Of a DNA stretch of 64,000 nucleotides, positions 18,544 to 27,385 are shown in pieces; positions within the stretch are counted from its first letter, which is position 1, and each line of letters opens with the position of its first letter. Origin of the DNA: Flavobacteriales bacterium UBA4422 (GTDB lineage: Bacteria; Bacteroidota; Bacteroidia; Flavobacteriales_G; Salibacteraceae); NCBI GenBank assembly GCA_002389645.1, contig DGQE01000026.1:72109-136108 (forward strand), read 5' to 3'. Position numbers and translations under genes: made by a program. The notes beneath the pieces are model-generated. The model was given only the letters and a program-made list of their open reading frames with translations. It was not told the DNA's origin and did not search any database.

Positions 18544-19692
18544 CTAACTCAAAACTCTTAAGACCAGGCCTTTTAGATATTCACCTTCTGGGTGAGCTAT
18601 GCTTACTGGATGATCCGCTGGTTGCCTTAGATGATGCAAGACTTGCAATTGTTTGCCAGCATTTATGGCTGCACTCACTATAGTGCTTGAAAACAAATCG
18701 CGATCAACTACCTGAGAGCAGGAAAAGGTAAACAACACACCTCCTGGTTTCAATTTCTTTATAGCAGCCTCATTTATTCTTCTGTATGCTTGAATGGCAC
18801 TATGCCGTGCGCTTTTATGCTTCGCAAAAGCTGGCGGGTCGAGCACAATCAGATCGAAAGCTTCGTCCATTGATTCTATGTAAGGAACCGCATCAACTTT
18901 AAGCGATGAGTGAATTTCGCTGTAATTATTTAATTGTGCATTTTCTTCAGCCAAATCTAGCGCACCTTGAGAGGCATCAACACTTACAACTTTTATTGCC
19001 CCACCTTTAGCGGCAGACATGCTAAATCCGCCTGAATAACTAAAGACATTCAGCACTGACTTCTTGTTTGAATAGGTTTCTAATAGTTTTCGATTATCGC
19101 GTTGATCAAGGAAAAAACCTGTCTTCTGCCCTTTCAACACATCAACATTATAGGCTATTCCATGCTCAGCTATTTGAATTCGGTTGGTAACCTCACCTAA
19201 AAGAACTTCCGTTTTTTGCTTTCCAACAGGCTTGTGCAGTATGTTTTTGAATTTCAACCCTTTGAGCGCCTCTACGATCAATGGTAAACTATTAGTCATT
19301 CCAGCAGAATGTGGCTGAAGTACTGCGGTACCAGCATATACATCTACTATTAATCCTGGCAATGAATCTCCCTCACCGTGCACTAAGCGGTATGCACTCG
19401 TCTTCTTACTTGGTAATTCAATTGACTTCCTTAAGTCCACCGCTGCTTTTAGTCTATTATGAAACCATTCCGCATCGATTAACTCATTTTTAAATGTCAG
19501 AATCTTTATGGCAAGAGAGCCATCTGCATAATGTCCTTGAGCTAAAAACGCCCCTTTAAAATCTGTGATATCAACGACATCACCTTCCTTTATGCCATCA
19601 GGCTTTTTAGAAATAGCACCTGAAAATATCCAAGGATGAAAGCGCTCAATAGATTTCTCGCGACCTTTACTTAACTGAATTACATTGCTCAT
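18544..19692 (-). CDS. Class I SAM-dependent rRNA methyltransferase, RlmI-like
   Basis: A 382-aa protein of the RlmI family, which methylates a cytosine of 23S rRNA. The N-terminal PUA domain (residues 1 to about 70, with HPWIFSGAI) is followed by the linking EEHD-like region (YRLVHGEGDSLPGLIVDVY) and a Rossmann methyltransferase domain with SAM motif VLNVFSYSGGFSMSAAKGGA and catalytic-loop LDPPAFAK. Another family hallmark is the FSCSQ segment near the C-terminus. The start overlaps the end of the upstream gene by 4 nt (ATGA-type), so the two are co-translated. Target nucleotide is inferred from E. coli RlmI. Confidence 0.92.
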   Translation of the reverse strand: MSNVIQLSKGREKSIERFHPWIFSGAISKKPDGIKEGDVVDITDFKGAFLAQGHYADGSLAIKILTFKNELIDAEWFHNRLKAAVDLRKSIELPSKKTSAYRLVHGEGDSLPGLIVDVYAGTAVLQPHSAGMTNSLPLIVEALKGLKFKNILHKPVGKQKTEVLLGEVTNRIQIAEHGIAYNVDVLKGQKTGFFLDQRDNRKLLETYSNKKSVLNVFSYSGGFSMSAAKGGAIKVVSVDASQGALDLAEENAQLNNYSEIHSSLKVDAVPYIESMDEAFDLIVLDPPAFAKHKSARHSAIQAYRRINEAAIKKLKPGGVLFTFSCSQVVDRDLFSSTIVSAAINAGKQLQVLHHLRQPADHPVSIAHPEGEYLKGLVLRVLS

Positions 19693-20612
19693 CCTCTAAT
19701 CATTATTTTGTGTTTGTATAAAAACTTAGGGGCATCAATTTGAACTTTATATACACCCCATTCCAGATCATTTGTGTTCAGTCTAAAGGTGTGCTTCCCT
19801 TTTCCTAAATACATCTCTTCATGAAAAACCGATTCAGCACTAAGGTTAAGTAAGTCAAGCAGAAAGTCTCCGTTTTCCTGCACCAACACATTGATTTCAA
19901 TTTGTTGTCCTTCACGAATGACGTCTGGGAGATTATTGATGACTTCAGTTTTTTTCTGATGCAAAGAGTCCTTTAGCAATTCTTGACTCAATGAATCAAC
20001 TCGATCAAAAACATCTGAATAAAAATGTTTGTAACCATCGATATAATAGTAATCAGCACCTTGCTGATGCTCATATATGACCCATTGCCCTGCACGAGAT
20101 AGACTGTCAATTATCAATCCGCCACTATCCACAGTAGTTGTTGACACCAAGCCAACTACCGTTTGGTAAGTTCCTTCAAGATTAGAAACAACTTCTGAAG
20201 GAGAAATAATTAAACCGTTAAAACCATTACTTATGAGAGATGAAGTAAGCGAAGCTCCACTGCCCAATGAAATGAATTCAGTTCTATTTAGCGATTGAAC
20301 ACTGTCTTTAAAGTGATTCATCATTGATGACAATTCGCTCCAAGTTAACCGCTGACTTTTTGTTTCTGGAGCTACAATCAAAGCATTTCTATCAGCTGCC
20401 AACCAATGCAACTCATGAGCCCAAGAAGTGTATTTCCATCGCTCTCCTGCATCGTCAGTAAAGGCTATAATCAAATGATCTGGCTTCAACGTGTCCTTGA
20501 TAGAGGCCAAATTCAGCTCACCGCTCTTCAGTTTTATCGTTTCCTGATAAATTGACTGTCCTAACAACGAGGCACTTAAGATTAAAAATGTAAAAATTAG
20601 GCCTACTCTCAT
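19689..20612 (-). CDS. Exported protein, alpha/beta-hydrolase-like, unknown function
   Basis: A 307-aa protein with a signal peptide (LIFTFLILSASLLG, cleavage near QSIYQET). The first 200 residues alternate beta strands and helices in a hydrolase-like order, and FISLGSGASLTSSLI occupies the place of a nucleophile elbow. However the nucleophile Ser-His-Asp set is not clear, so catalysis is doubtful. The last 80 residues (PDVIREGQQIEINVLVQENG) look like a beta-sandwich. It precedes the RlmI-like gene with a 4-nt overlap. A TAATTTTG box (complement of 20620-20627) lies 7 nt upstream of the ATG. Confidence 0.6.
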   Translation of the reverse strand: MRVGLIFTFLILSASLLGQSIYQETIKLKSGELNLASIKDTLKPDHLIIAFTDDAGERWKYTSWAHELHWLAADRNALIVAPETKSQRLTWSELSSMMNHFKDSVQSLNRTEFISLGSGASLTSSLISNGFNGLIISPSEVVSNLEGTYQTVVGLVSTTTVDSGGLIIDSLSRAGQWVIYEHQQGADYYYIDGYKHFYSDVFDRVDSLSQELLKDSLHQKKTEVINNLPDVIREGQQIEINVLVQENGDFLLDLLNLSAESVFHEEMYLGKGKHTFRLNTNDLEWGVYKVQIDAPKFLYKHKIMIRG

Positions 20613-20664
20613 GGGGGCGCAAAATTAGTAATGCTTTCATGGCCGTAAACCAATATTGGATTTA

Positions 20665-20672
20665 TACTTTCG
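20665..20672 (+). promoter_or_regulatory. -7 promoter element of ndk
   Basis: TACTTTCG matches the Bacteroidota -7 box with one change. It lies 24 nt upstream of the ndk ATG. Confidence 0.5.
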
Positions 20673-20696
20673 CGCCCCGAAAAGAAAGAATAAAAC

Positions 20697-21116
20697 ATGT
20701 CAGGAAACAGAACTTTTACTATGGTAAAACCTGAGGCTGTAGAAAACGGCAACACAGGTGCAATATTGGCTAAGATTGAAGAAGCCGGATTTAGAATTGT
20801 CGCAATGAAAAAACTTCACTTGAGCGAAGATCGTGCAGGTAAGTTTTATGCTGTGCACAGCGAACGACCTTTTTATGGTGAGTTGGTGGAGTATATGTCA
20901 TCAGGACCAATCGTTGCTGCAGTATTGGAAAAAAGCAATGCCGTTTTAGATTTCAGAACATTAATCGGCTCTACTGATCCTTCAGAAGCAGCTGATGGCA
21001 CTATCCGTAAATTATTTGCTGAATCAAAGGCAAAAAACGCAGTTCACGGCAGTGATAGCGATGATAATGCAGCTATTGAGGCTTCATTTTTCTTTGCTGA
21101 CTTAGAGCAATTCTAA
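20697..21116 (+). CDS. ndk: Nucleoside diphosphate kinase
   Basis: A 139-aa cytoplasmic enzyme that balances nucleoside triphosphate pools by moving the gamma-phosphate through a phosphohistidine. The active-site segment NAVHGSDS carries the catalytic H117, and the N-terminal TFTMVKPEAV is the family signature with its nucleotide-site Lys. Length is standard. The gene begins a three-gene operon: its TAA overlaps the ATG of the DUF1569-like gene by one base (TAATG), and prfC follows. Confidence 0.97.
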   Translation: MSGNRTFTMVKPEAVENGNTGAILAKIEEAGFRIVAMKKLHLSEDRAGKFYAVHSERPFYGELVEYMSSGPIVAAVLEKSNAVLDFRTLIGSTDPSEAADGTIRKLFAESKAKNAVHGSDSDDNAAIEASFFFADLEQF

Positions 21117-21601
21117 TGATCGCTCAAGACAAAGCTTTTTTCCTTAAAAGCATTGATCTATTAAGAACGTGGAAAAAAGATCAAGAACCCCAATGGGGTT
21201 CTATGTCTCCTCAGCATATGGTAGAGCACCTTGTAGGTTCATGGCGTATTTCCAACGGAAGAGCCCAAGCACCTCAAATGCTTACTAATGAAGATGTTGA
21301 GGTTAGGCGTGAATTTCTTTTTAGCGAGAAGGCATATGCTAAAAACATTGCCAATCCAACTTCTAAAACACAAGGAAACGCCCCACTGAGGAAAGAATCA
21401 TTAAACGCAGCTATCGATCAGTTGCAAGATGAAATGAAAGCGTTTTTTGAATACCACAAGTCCCATGTTGATGCTATTGAAATGCATCCCGTTTTTGGAC
21501 CATTGAACTTTGAAGGTTGGATGACTTCTCAAACCAAGCACATGACGCATCATATGATGCAGTTTGGACTGCTTCGACAATTTTTGATTTATGAAGCTTG
21601 A
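21116..21601 (+). CDS. DUF1569/DinB-like four-helix protein
   Basis: A 161-aa soluble protein with the DinB-like spacing of metal ligands: SPQHMVEHLVGSW near residue 35 (two His) and SQTKHMTHHMMQFG near residue 145 (three His). DinB/DUF1569 proteins fold as four-helix bundles with a bound metal, and some act as thiol-dependent transferases; the substrate here is unknown. The gene is translationally coupled to ndk upstream and overlaps prfC by 11 nt downstream. Confidence 0.75.
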   Translation: MIAQDKAFFLKSIDLLRTWKKDQEPQWGSMSPQHMVEHLVGSWRISNGRAQAPQMLTNEDVEVRREFLFSEKAYAKNIANPTSKTQGNAPLRKESLNAAIDQLQDEMKAFFEYHKSHVDAIEMHPVFGPLNFEGWMTSQTKHMTHHMMQFGLLRQFLIYEA

Positions 21602-23192
21602 CGAAGAAATTAATAAACGCAAAACTTTTGCGATTATATCTCACCCGGATGCAGGTAAAACAACCTTAACGGAGAAGTTTTTACTTTTCGGTGGTGCAAT
21701 TCAAACGGCAGGTGCGGTAAAGTCAAATAAAATCAAGAAGACAGCAGCCTCGGATTTCATGGAAATTGAACGTCAGAGAGGCATATCGGTGGCAACATCG
21801 GTGATGTCCTTTGAATATCGAGACTATTTGATAAATCTTTTGGATACTCCTGGTCACAAAGATTTTGCCGAAGACACATATAGAACACTGACTGCTGTTG
21901 ACAGTGTTATTCTAGTTGTGGACAGTGTTAATGGTGTTGAAGAGCAGACAAAAAGACTAACCGAAGTTTGTCGAATGCGCGATACGCCAATCATTGTTTT
22001 TGTAAACAAGATGGACCTAGAAGGTCAGGATCCGTTTGACCTTTTAGATGAATTGGAAAACACCTTAAACATTAAGGTTAGGCCTTTAAGTTGGCCAATC
22101 AACAAAGGAAAGCGCTTTAAAGGAGTATACGATCTTCATCAAAAAGCACTAAACCTCTTTGAAGGAAGCAAAACCAAGCTTTCAAAAGAAAGCCTTTCAA
22201 TAACCGACTTGACTGATCCTCAATTAGATACTTTGTTGGCAGAAGATGCTGATCAACTTAGAGAGGATGTTGAATTGATTGAAGGAGTTTATGACCCCCT
22301 TCAAAAAGAAGATTACCTGACCGGCAAGATCGCTCCTGTATTCTTCGGAAGTGCGGTCAACAACTTTGGTGTAAAAGAAATGCTCGACACCTTTATTGAT
22401 CTGGCACCTACTCCTCTGCCCCGACCAAGTAACAAAGGTGATGTAGACCCCTTCTCCGAAAAGTTCAGTGGTTTCATTTTTAAGATTCATGCGAATTTAG
22501 ATCCGAATCATAGAGATAGAATCGCATTCCTTAGAGTTTGCTCTGGCACATTTGAACGTAATAAATTCTTCCACCACACACGTTTAGGGAAATCTTTTAG
22601 ATTCAACAACCCTTACTCATTTCTAGCTCGAGAAAAGAATGTGGTAGAATCAGCTTATCCTGGTGATGTAATCGGACTATATGACACTGGAAACTTCAAG
22701 ATTGGTGATACACTCACCGAAGGGCTTGATTTTACATTTCAAGGTATTCCAAGTTTTTCGCCTGAAATCTTCAGAGAAGTAATAAATAAAGACCCTTTAA
22801 AATCAAAGCAACTTGATAAAGGAGTGCGCCAGTTGACAGACGAAGGAGTCGCTCAGCTTTTTATTCAGCAACCCGGTAGTAGAAAAATTATTGGAACCGT
22901 AGGAGAACTCCAATTTGAAGTAATCAAGTATCGATTAAAAGAAGAGTATGGAGCTTCTTGTGACCTTGTACACAAAAACTTCTACAAAGCATGCTGGATT
23001 ACAACCTCTGACAAAGAACAGTTAAGTGAGTTTGTTCGAATAAAAGCAAGTGAAATAGCATTTGATAAAGATGATAATCCAGTCTTCTTAGCTCCATCCG
23101 CCTGGATGCTGCAGATGGCTCAAGAGAATTACCCTAGTCTTACATTTCATTTTACCTCTGAATTTAAAACAGCAACAGAAGCAGAACCTTAG
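21591..23192 (+). CDS. prfC: Peptide chain release factor 3
   Basis: A 533-aa translational GTPase that recycles RF1/RF2 after peptide release. The G domain shows G1 SHPDAGKTTL, the switch region QRGISVATSVMSF, G3 DTPGHKDFAED and G4 VNKMDLEG. The RF3-specific central and C-terminal domains follow (VGELQFEVIKYRLKEEYG). Length and order match the family. It is the last gene of the ndk operon. Confidence 0.96.
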   Translation: MKLDEEINKRKTFAIISHPDAGKTTLTEKFLLFGGAIQTAGAVKSNKIKKTAASDFMEIERQRGISVATSVMSFEYRDYLINLLDTPGHKDFAEDTYRTLTAVDSVILVVDSVNGVEEQTKRLTEVCRMRDTPIIVFVNKMDLEGQDPFDLLDELENTLNIKVRPLSWPINKGKRFKGVYDLHQKALNLFEGSKTKLSKESLSITDLTDPQLDTLLAEDADQLREDVELIEGVYDPLQKEDYLTGKIAPVFFGSAVNNFGVKEMLDTFIDLAPTPLPRPSNKGDVDPFSEKFSGFIFKIHANLDPNHRDRIAFLRVCSGTFERNKFFHHTRLGKSFRFNNPYSFLAREKNVVESAYPGDVIGLYDTGNFKIGDTLTEGLDFTFQGIPSFSPEIFREVINKDPLKSKQLDKGVRQLTDEGVAQLFIQQPGSRKIIGTVGELQFEVIKYRLKEEYGASCDLVHKNFYKACWITTSDKEQLSEFVRIKASEIAFDKDDNPVFLAPSAWMLQMAQENYPSLTFHFTSEFKTATEAEP

Positions 23193-23264
23193 CTATTTTG
23201 CTATATATTGGCTGCTAGAAGAGGCTTGATTAGCAAACCCCTATAAACAAAGGGTTTACATAAA

Positions 23265-23294
23265 TTTGTTCGTATAGAATATTTACTATTTTTG
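23265..23294 (+). promoter_or_regulatory. Promoter of the 298-aa lipoprotein gene
   Basis: TTTG at 23265-23268, an 18-nt spacer and TATTTTTG at 23287-23294 match the Bacteroidota consensus. The leader to ATG 23329 is about 30 nt. Confidence 0.75.
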
Positions 23295-23328
23295 CCGCAC
23301 TTAGATCGAGTGTAATTACCACTTTAAG

Positions 23329-24225
23329 ATGAAAAAAAAATACCTAACATTATTACTTTCAGGCTCAGTAGCCGTTATGATGTCTTCATGCGGTGGAGAA
23401 ACAGAACAGCCTGCACCTCCTCAAGAAGAGCAAACTGTTATTAAACCTTCAGAACCACTAGGGTTTGGAGATGAAGGCTCACAGTCTTATTCTGTGCCTA
23501 GTCCAAATGAATTGTTTTCGATAATTAAGGAGAGTAATCTTCCATACAAAGATGGATTAATCAATACTGAAAGCACCAACTACTCTACTTCGAAAACACA
23601 GGCTTTAAACTTTGGACGCTTAACGGCAGACATTGCTTATACTGCTTCTTATGAGAAGTTTCAAGAGTCAATGGCCAACTTTGACAACTTAAGAAAGATA
23701 GGTGATGACCTAGGAATCTCTTATGTTTTCGATGAATTCATGGTAAACCGAGTTAAGGATAACATGGATAATGCAGATTCATTGGAGGTCATTTCTACGA
23801 ACTCTTATCAGAGAATCATCGGTATGTTAGAGGAAAATGAAAAAGCTTCTACCCTAGCTATTATTGCTGCTGGAGGTTTTGCCGAAAGCATTTATATCCT
23901 AACTAATTTGATTGGTGAGCACTCTGAGAATAACGAAGTGATTTATCGATTAGCAGATGAAAAACTCGTAATGGAGAATATCATGGATTATTTAGAGCTT
24001 TACAAAGATGAAGAACGCGTTCAGGAGGTAATAAGTGAAATGGAACCAATGACCTCGGTATTCATGGCACTAAGCGAAGAAAAGGTTTCAGAAGAGAAAA
24101 CAATTAAGGAAGATAAAGTGATTTTAGGTGGTAGCCGAGTAATTATGACTTCAGAAGAATTCAATGCTCTTAAAGAAGCTGCTACTACATTTAGAAATTC
24201 ATTTGCAAATGCAAGTCAAAGCTAA
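23329..24225 (+). CDS. Lipoprotein of unknown function
   Basis: A 298-aa protein with a lipoprotein leader whose lipobox is MSSCGG (Cys about residue 21), followed by a Pro/Glu linker. The mature domain is mostly helical (YEKFQESMANFDNLRKIGDDL, DEERVQEVISEMEPM) with a small-residue segment ASTLAIIAAGGFAESIYI. It has no catalytic motif that I recognise. The next gene starts 4 nt after its stop, so the two secreted products probably work together. Confidence 0.7.
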   Translation: MKKKYLTLLLSGSVAVMMSSCGGETEQPAPPQEEQTVIKPSEPLGFGDEGSQSYSVPSPNELFSIIKESNLPYKDGLINTESTNYSTSKTQALNFGRLTADIAYTASYEKFQESMANFDNLRKIGDDLGISYVFDEFMVNRVKDNMDNADSLEVISTNSYQRIIGMLEENEKASTLAIIAAGGFAESIYILTNLIGEHSENNEVIYRLADEKLVMENIMDYLELYKDEERVQEVISEMEPMTSVFMALSEEKVSEEKTIKEDKVILGGSRVIMTSEEFNALKEAATTFRNSFANASQS

Positions 24226-24229
24226 GGTG

Positions 24230-24775
24230 ATGGGAATAAAAAGTTTAATAGGTCTAACCGTAATATTTTCAGGTTTTTTTACTTTGTCAAGTATTGGTCA
24301 AGAATGCAATAACTTTCACAAGAGAAAGTGCTATGGTTCAGACAATGCATATATGAGCTACAATACTCAGTCAAAAAGTGGAATGTTCATTTTAGGACAT
24401 ACTTCAGATTTAGTATTTGTTGCGCATTCAGGTCAAGACTATCGAGTTAGCTTGTGCCAAGACAAGAAAGTTGAAGAGCCTTTAAAGTTTCAAGTAATTG
24501 ACTCCCGAAGTAAAGACATTCTTTTTGACAATCAGGATGCTGCTTTGGATATTCCACCTGCTGAAGGTGAGGATCCTGAAGAAGCAGGACTACCTCAATT
24601 CTTTGAGTTTAGTGCTGATGCAACTAAGAAAATAATCATAAGAATTACTGCTCCTGGCCCTCCACCACAAAAAGGTGAATCTAAAAGAGGAAAAAAGAAC
24701 GAACCAGACCCAGATGATCTTTTTTGTGTAGGTGTTCTTGTTGAGAACATGCCTTCTCCGAAACTAGGATTCTAA
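24230..24775 (+). CDS. Secreted protein of unknown function, paired with the upstream lipoprotein
   Basis: A 181-aa protein. I choose ATG 24230, because it gives a signal peptide (MGIKSLIGLTVIFSGFFTLS, cleavage before QECNN) and lies 4 nt after the upstream stop, while an earlier in-frame start overlaps the upstream gene by 60 nt. The mature protein has Cys residues at NNFHKRKCYG, SLCQDKK and LFCVGV, a beta-rich core (YRVSLCQDKKVEEPLKFQVID) and a basic Pro/Gly loop (APGPPPQKGESKRGKKNEPD). Family unknown. Confidence 0.7.
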   Translation: MGIKSLIGLTVIFSGFFTLSSIGQECNNFHKRKCYGSDNAYMSYNTQSKSGMFILGHTSDLVFVAHSGQDYRVSLCQDKKVEEPLKFQVIDSRSKDILFDNQDAALDIPPAEGEDPEEAGLPQFFEFSADATKKIIIRITAPGPPPQKGESKRGKKNEPDPDDLFCVGVLVENMPSPKLGF

Positions 24776-24783
24776 AACTCCAA

Positions 24784-24812
24784 AGCCCTCCAAACGAGGT
24801 CTTTTTTTTTTT
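24784..24812 (+). terminator. Rho-independent terminator
   Basis: AGCCCTC (24784-24790) pairs with GAGGTCT (24796-24802) with one mismatch, followed by a run of eleven T. It ends the two-gene secreted-protein operon before the convergent kelch gene. Confidence 0.7.
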
Positions 24813-24814
24813 GA

Positions 24815-26023
24815 TTAATAGATGAGAATCTTCAAGCGCTGGGTGAAGGCTTCACTAGCTATTGTAACGATATAAACACCTTTTTCCTCATCTCTTAGAT
24901 CAAGAGTTGAGAAATTGCTTGAAGCAAAGCCTGTGATTCTCTCAACAAATTTTCCTCTTGCATCATGAACTGTGACCATACGAAACTCATAATCTAAAGT
25001 AGACTTAATCGCAAATTCACCTCTGTTAGGATTAGGGTAAACTTCGAAAGGAGAAGAGTTATAAAACCTATGTTTCGTTATGGTTATTCTTTCTACCTCA
25101 TTTAAACCTGTGTTACTCTGAGTGAGTCCACATAACACATAAAAATCATCTTCTACATTCAGCAGTTCTGCACCTCTTAGCTCTATCCGATAATTTGGGA
25201 GATGCAGCCAATTGTCCTCATCGGGATTATAGAAATAGCATTCTGACAATAGTTCTCCATCGCCATTCTCACCACCAATGATTAACGCTCCGCTATTTGA
25301 GGAAGCCACTGCTGAATAAGTTCTTGCTTTACCAGGGAAATCGCTCATTCTTGACCAGCTATCATTCAATAAATCATACTTCCATACCTGGTTGTTCGTG
25401 CATCCATTCTTTTCTCGCCCAAGCATAAGGTAACCAGAACCTTTAATACCGAAACTTGACATTTCATCCTTGCCATCACCTGGAATATCTCCTATCAAAT
25501 CCCAATGGTGAGTCTCTAGGTTAAACCTCCACATATCATTAAAATGAACAGAGTCATTTCTTCCTCCAGCTAGAAATGCATAATTACCGACTGTAAAAAC
25601 TGCAGCTACTCCACGTGGCTGCCAAGGTGCATTATCTAATTTCATCCATTGCATAGCAGATGGGTCGAATAAAAAGCACTCGTTAGAAAACCTATTATCA
25701 GGTAGAATTCCTCCTACGACAAAACCATAAGAATTCGAACTAAAAGAACTCGCATATTGTCTAGCTTCACCCGGCAAGGTGTCCATTTGAATCCATTTGG
25801 CTTTAGCGATATCGTAACAATTCCATTCATTTCTCAACCTAAAAGATTCATTCATTCCACAGCCATAGTATAAACGACCATTGAGCGTAAAACCCGAACC
25901 ATCATCAACCTTTCCACTTGGAAGCGGAGCTACAATACTCCAATCAGAATAGGAAATGCTATTCTGTGCCAATACCTCAAGAACAGTGCATAAGAAAACT
26001 AAAATAAAAAGGCTCCTAATCAT
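24815..26023 (-). CDS. Kelch-repeat surface protein with T9SS sorting domain
   Basis: A 402-aa exported protein: signal peptide (FILVFLCTVLEVLAQ), then about five kelch blades (about 30-310) with the recurring GG/W/Y pattern, for example FLAGGRNDSVHFNDMWRFNL and ALIIGGENGDGE, and a T9SS type A sorting domain from EVYPNPNRGEFAIKS to LKILIY. Kelch propellers serve as binding or galactose-oxidase-like scaffolds; no catalytic Tyr-Cys pair is evident. The start codon lies in the loop of an 11-bp terminator-like hairpin (26006-26034), so its expression depends on transcription starting close to the ATG or on read-through. Confidence 0.9.
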   Translation of the reverse strand: MIRSLFILVFLCTVLEVLAQNSISYSDWSIVAPLPSGKVDDGSGFTLNGRLYYGCGMNESFRLRNEWNCYDIAKAKWIQMDTLPGEARQYASSFSSNSYGFVVGGILPDNRFSNECFLFDPSAMQWMKLDNAPWQPRGVAAVFTVGNYAFLAGGRNDSVHFNDMWRFNLETHHWDLIGDIPGDGKDEMSSFGIKGSGYLMLGREKNGCTNNQVWKYDLLNDSWSRMSDFPGKARTYSAVASSNSGALIIGGENGDGELLSECYFYNPDEDNWLHLPNYRIELRGAELLNVEDDFYVLCGLTQSNTGLNEVERITITKHRFYNSSPFEVYPNPNRGEFAIKSTLDYEFRMVTVHDARGKFVERITGFASSNFSTLDLRDEEKGVYIVTIASEAFTQRLKILIY

Positions 26024-26034
26024 GGAGCCTTTTT
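26006..26034 (-). terminator. Perfect 11-bp hairpin with T-run over the kelch start codon
   Basis: AAAAAGGCTCC (26006-26016) and GGAGCCTTTTT (26024-26034) pair perfectly across a 7-nt loop that contains the kelch ATG. On the minus strand the stem is followed by T-rich sequence, so it looks like the terminator of the upstream gene fragments. Confidence 0.75.
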
Positions 26035-26060
26035 AACGTAATTACTATACATGTATTATA

Positions 26061-26267
26061 CTACATCATTTTAAACCCACCTATTTCCGCAACATGCTTT
26101 TCAAGTTCAGGCATATTGGTTGGCTCGCTTGACTTAAACTCATTGCGAATAGCTGCAATCCAAGTTCGAGAGCGGTCATTGAGCTGGAAATCATCTGTCA
26201 TCATTCGCCCTCTTGTTACCACAATTCCCATATCGGCTCCTTCATACAGGTAGTCTCCAGCCTTCAT
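26061..26267 (-). other. Short reading frame of uncertain status downstream of the gabT remnant
   Basis: A 68-residue frame (opening MKAGDYLYEGADMGIVVTRG, ending VAEIGGFKMM) that can be extended upstream in the same frame for 13 more residues (VETENEAFFLRI) up to the end of the gabT stub. Its composition looks protein-like, with WIAAIRNEFKSSEPTNMPEL, but I do not recognise a family. It lies in a different frame from the gabT stub. It may be the 3' remnant of a second gene joined to gabT by a deletion, or a small real gene. A terminator follows at 26006-26034, as expected for the end of a former gene. Confidence 0.4.
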
Positions 26268-26299
26268 TATCCTTAAAAAGAATGCTTCATTTTCTGTTT

Positions 26300-26587
26300 C
26301 TACAGCTCATCAGCAAGCTCCATATCGACATCATAGGTTGCAACATTGAAACAAGTATGTATCAATTTAGCTGCTTGTTCTAGAATCGCCTTAACTACTG
26401 GCTCAGGACAATGCCCTGAATTCAGCACGCCTATTCCTCCACCAAAATCAATTAATTCTTGTCCATCGGCATTGGTTATAATTGCCCCTTTAGCGCTTAC
26501 TGCCGTTGATGGGTTAAACACACTTACACCGTTTGTTACTACTTCATTGCGCAATTGAAATAAGGCCTCACTATTCTTCGTTTCCAT
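26300..26587 (-). pseudogene. 5' remnant of a GabT-like class III aminotransferase gene
   Basis: 95 codons with the characteristic start of 4-aminobutyrate-type aminotransferases: NADGQELIDFGGGIGVLNSGHCPEPVVKAI is split by me as ADGQELIDFGGGIGVLNSGH and the later LIHTCFNVATYD. The frame stops after ...DMELADEL, where the family goes on for another 330 residues, including the PLP lysine. No aminotransferase sequence is found in the downstream 240 nt in any frame. The stub therefore cannot be active and is best explained by a deletion. It has no evident partner for GABA use nearby. Confidence 0.8.
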
Positions 26588-26747
26588 ATTCCATACTTGA
26601 GCGATAATGCTTTGAAATTTAAGCCTGTAAAAGTAGAATTAGCAATGAGCTTTGAACCACCTCTGAATAAATAAATTTGAACGAATTGCATAGAGTTGAT
26701 TGGGAGATAAAAAGTCTTTAATAATGCCGGATATAAAGAGTCTCGTT

Positions 26748-26755
26748 TAACTTCG
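26748..26755 (+). promoter_or_regulatory. -7 promoter element of recR
   Basis: TAACTTCG ends 5 nt before the recR ATG at 26761, suggesting transcription starts at the start codon. Confidence 0.55.
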
Positions 26756-26760
26756 CAGCT

Positions 26761-27381
26761 ATGGAATTACCATCCAAATTACTAGAGAAAACCGTTTCTT
26801 ATTTTGAAAGTCTTCCTGGTGTCGGCAGACGAACTGCACTAAGATATACTTTACAGCTTCTTAAAATGCAAAAAGAAGAAGCCCTGAACTTTGGCGCATC
26901 AATGATTAAGTTGGTGGAAGAGCTGGGTTTCTGCAGTATTTGCCATAACGTATCAGATGGAGACGTTTGCCAAATATGTGCACACCCCAAAAGAGACACG
27001 GAAACAATTTGTGTAGTAGAAGACCTCAGAGACCTTTTGGCAATTGAATCTACATCTCAATATTATGGTGTTTATCATGTCTTAGGAGGAGTGATTTCTC
27101 CATTAGATGGTATCGGCCCTAAGGATCTTCACATTGAATCACTAGTAAACAGAATCAGCGAAGGCACTTGCAAGGAAATCATCTTTGCCCTACCTTCCAC
27201 CATGGAAGGTGACACTACAAGTTTTTACATCTTCAAGCGTTTAAAGGACTTCAGCGTGAAAACAACAAGTTTGGCAAGAGGTGTGGCAGTCGGTAATGAA
27301 TTGCAGTATACAGATGAATTAACTTTAGGACGATCTATTCAAGGTCGCCTTCCGTACGATAATGCCATGAGATCCTTCTGA
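26761..27381 (+). CDS. recR: Recombination mediator RecR
   Basis: A 206-aa protein that, with RecO, loads RecA at single-stranded gaps. It has the helix-hairpin-helix start (SLPGVGRRTALRYTLQLL), a four-Cys zinc finger (FCSICHNVSDGDVCQIC, C57 to C72 region) and a Toprim domain with VVEDLRDLLAIE. The C-terminal Walker-like segment (TSLARGVAVGNELQYTD) completes the family profile. It starts the two-gene operon with the glycosyltransferase, whose GTG start follows 4 nt after the stop. Confidence 0.96.
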   Translation: MELPSKLLEKTVSYFESLPGVGRRTALRYTLQLLKMQKEEALNFGASMIKLVEELGFCSICHNVSDGDVCQICAHPKRDTETICVVEDLRDLLAIESTSQYYGVYHVLGGVISPLDGIGPKDLHIESLVNRISEGTCKEIIFALPSTMEGDTTSFYIFKRLKDFSVKTTSLARGVAVGNELQYTDELTLGRSIQGRLPYDNAMRSF

Positions 27382-27385
27382 GAAC

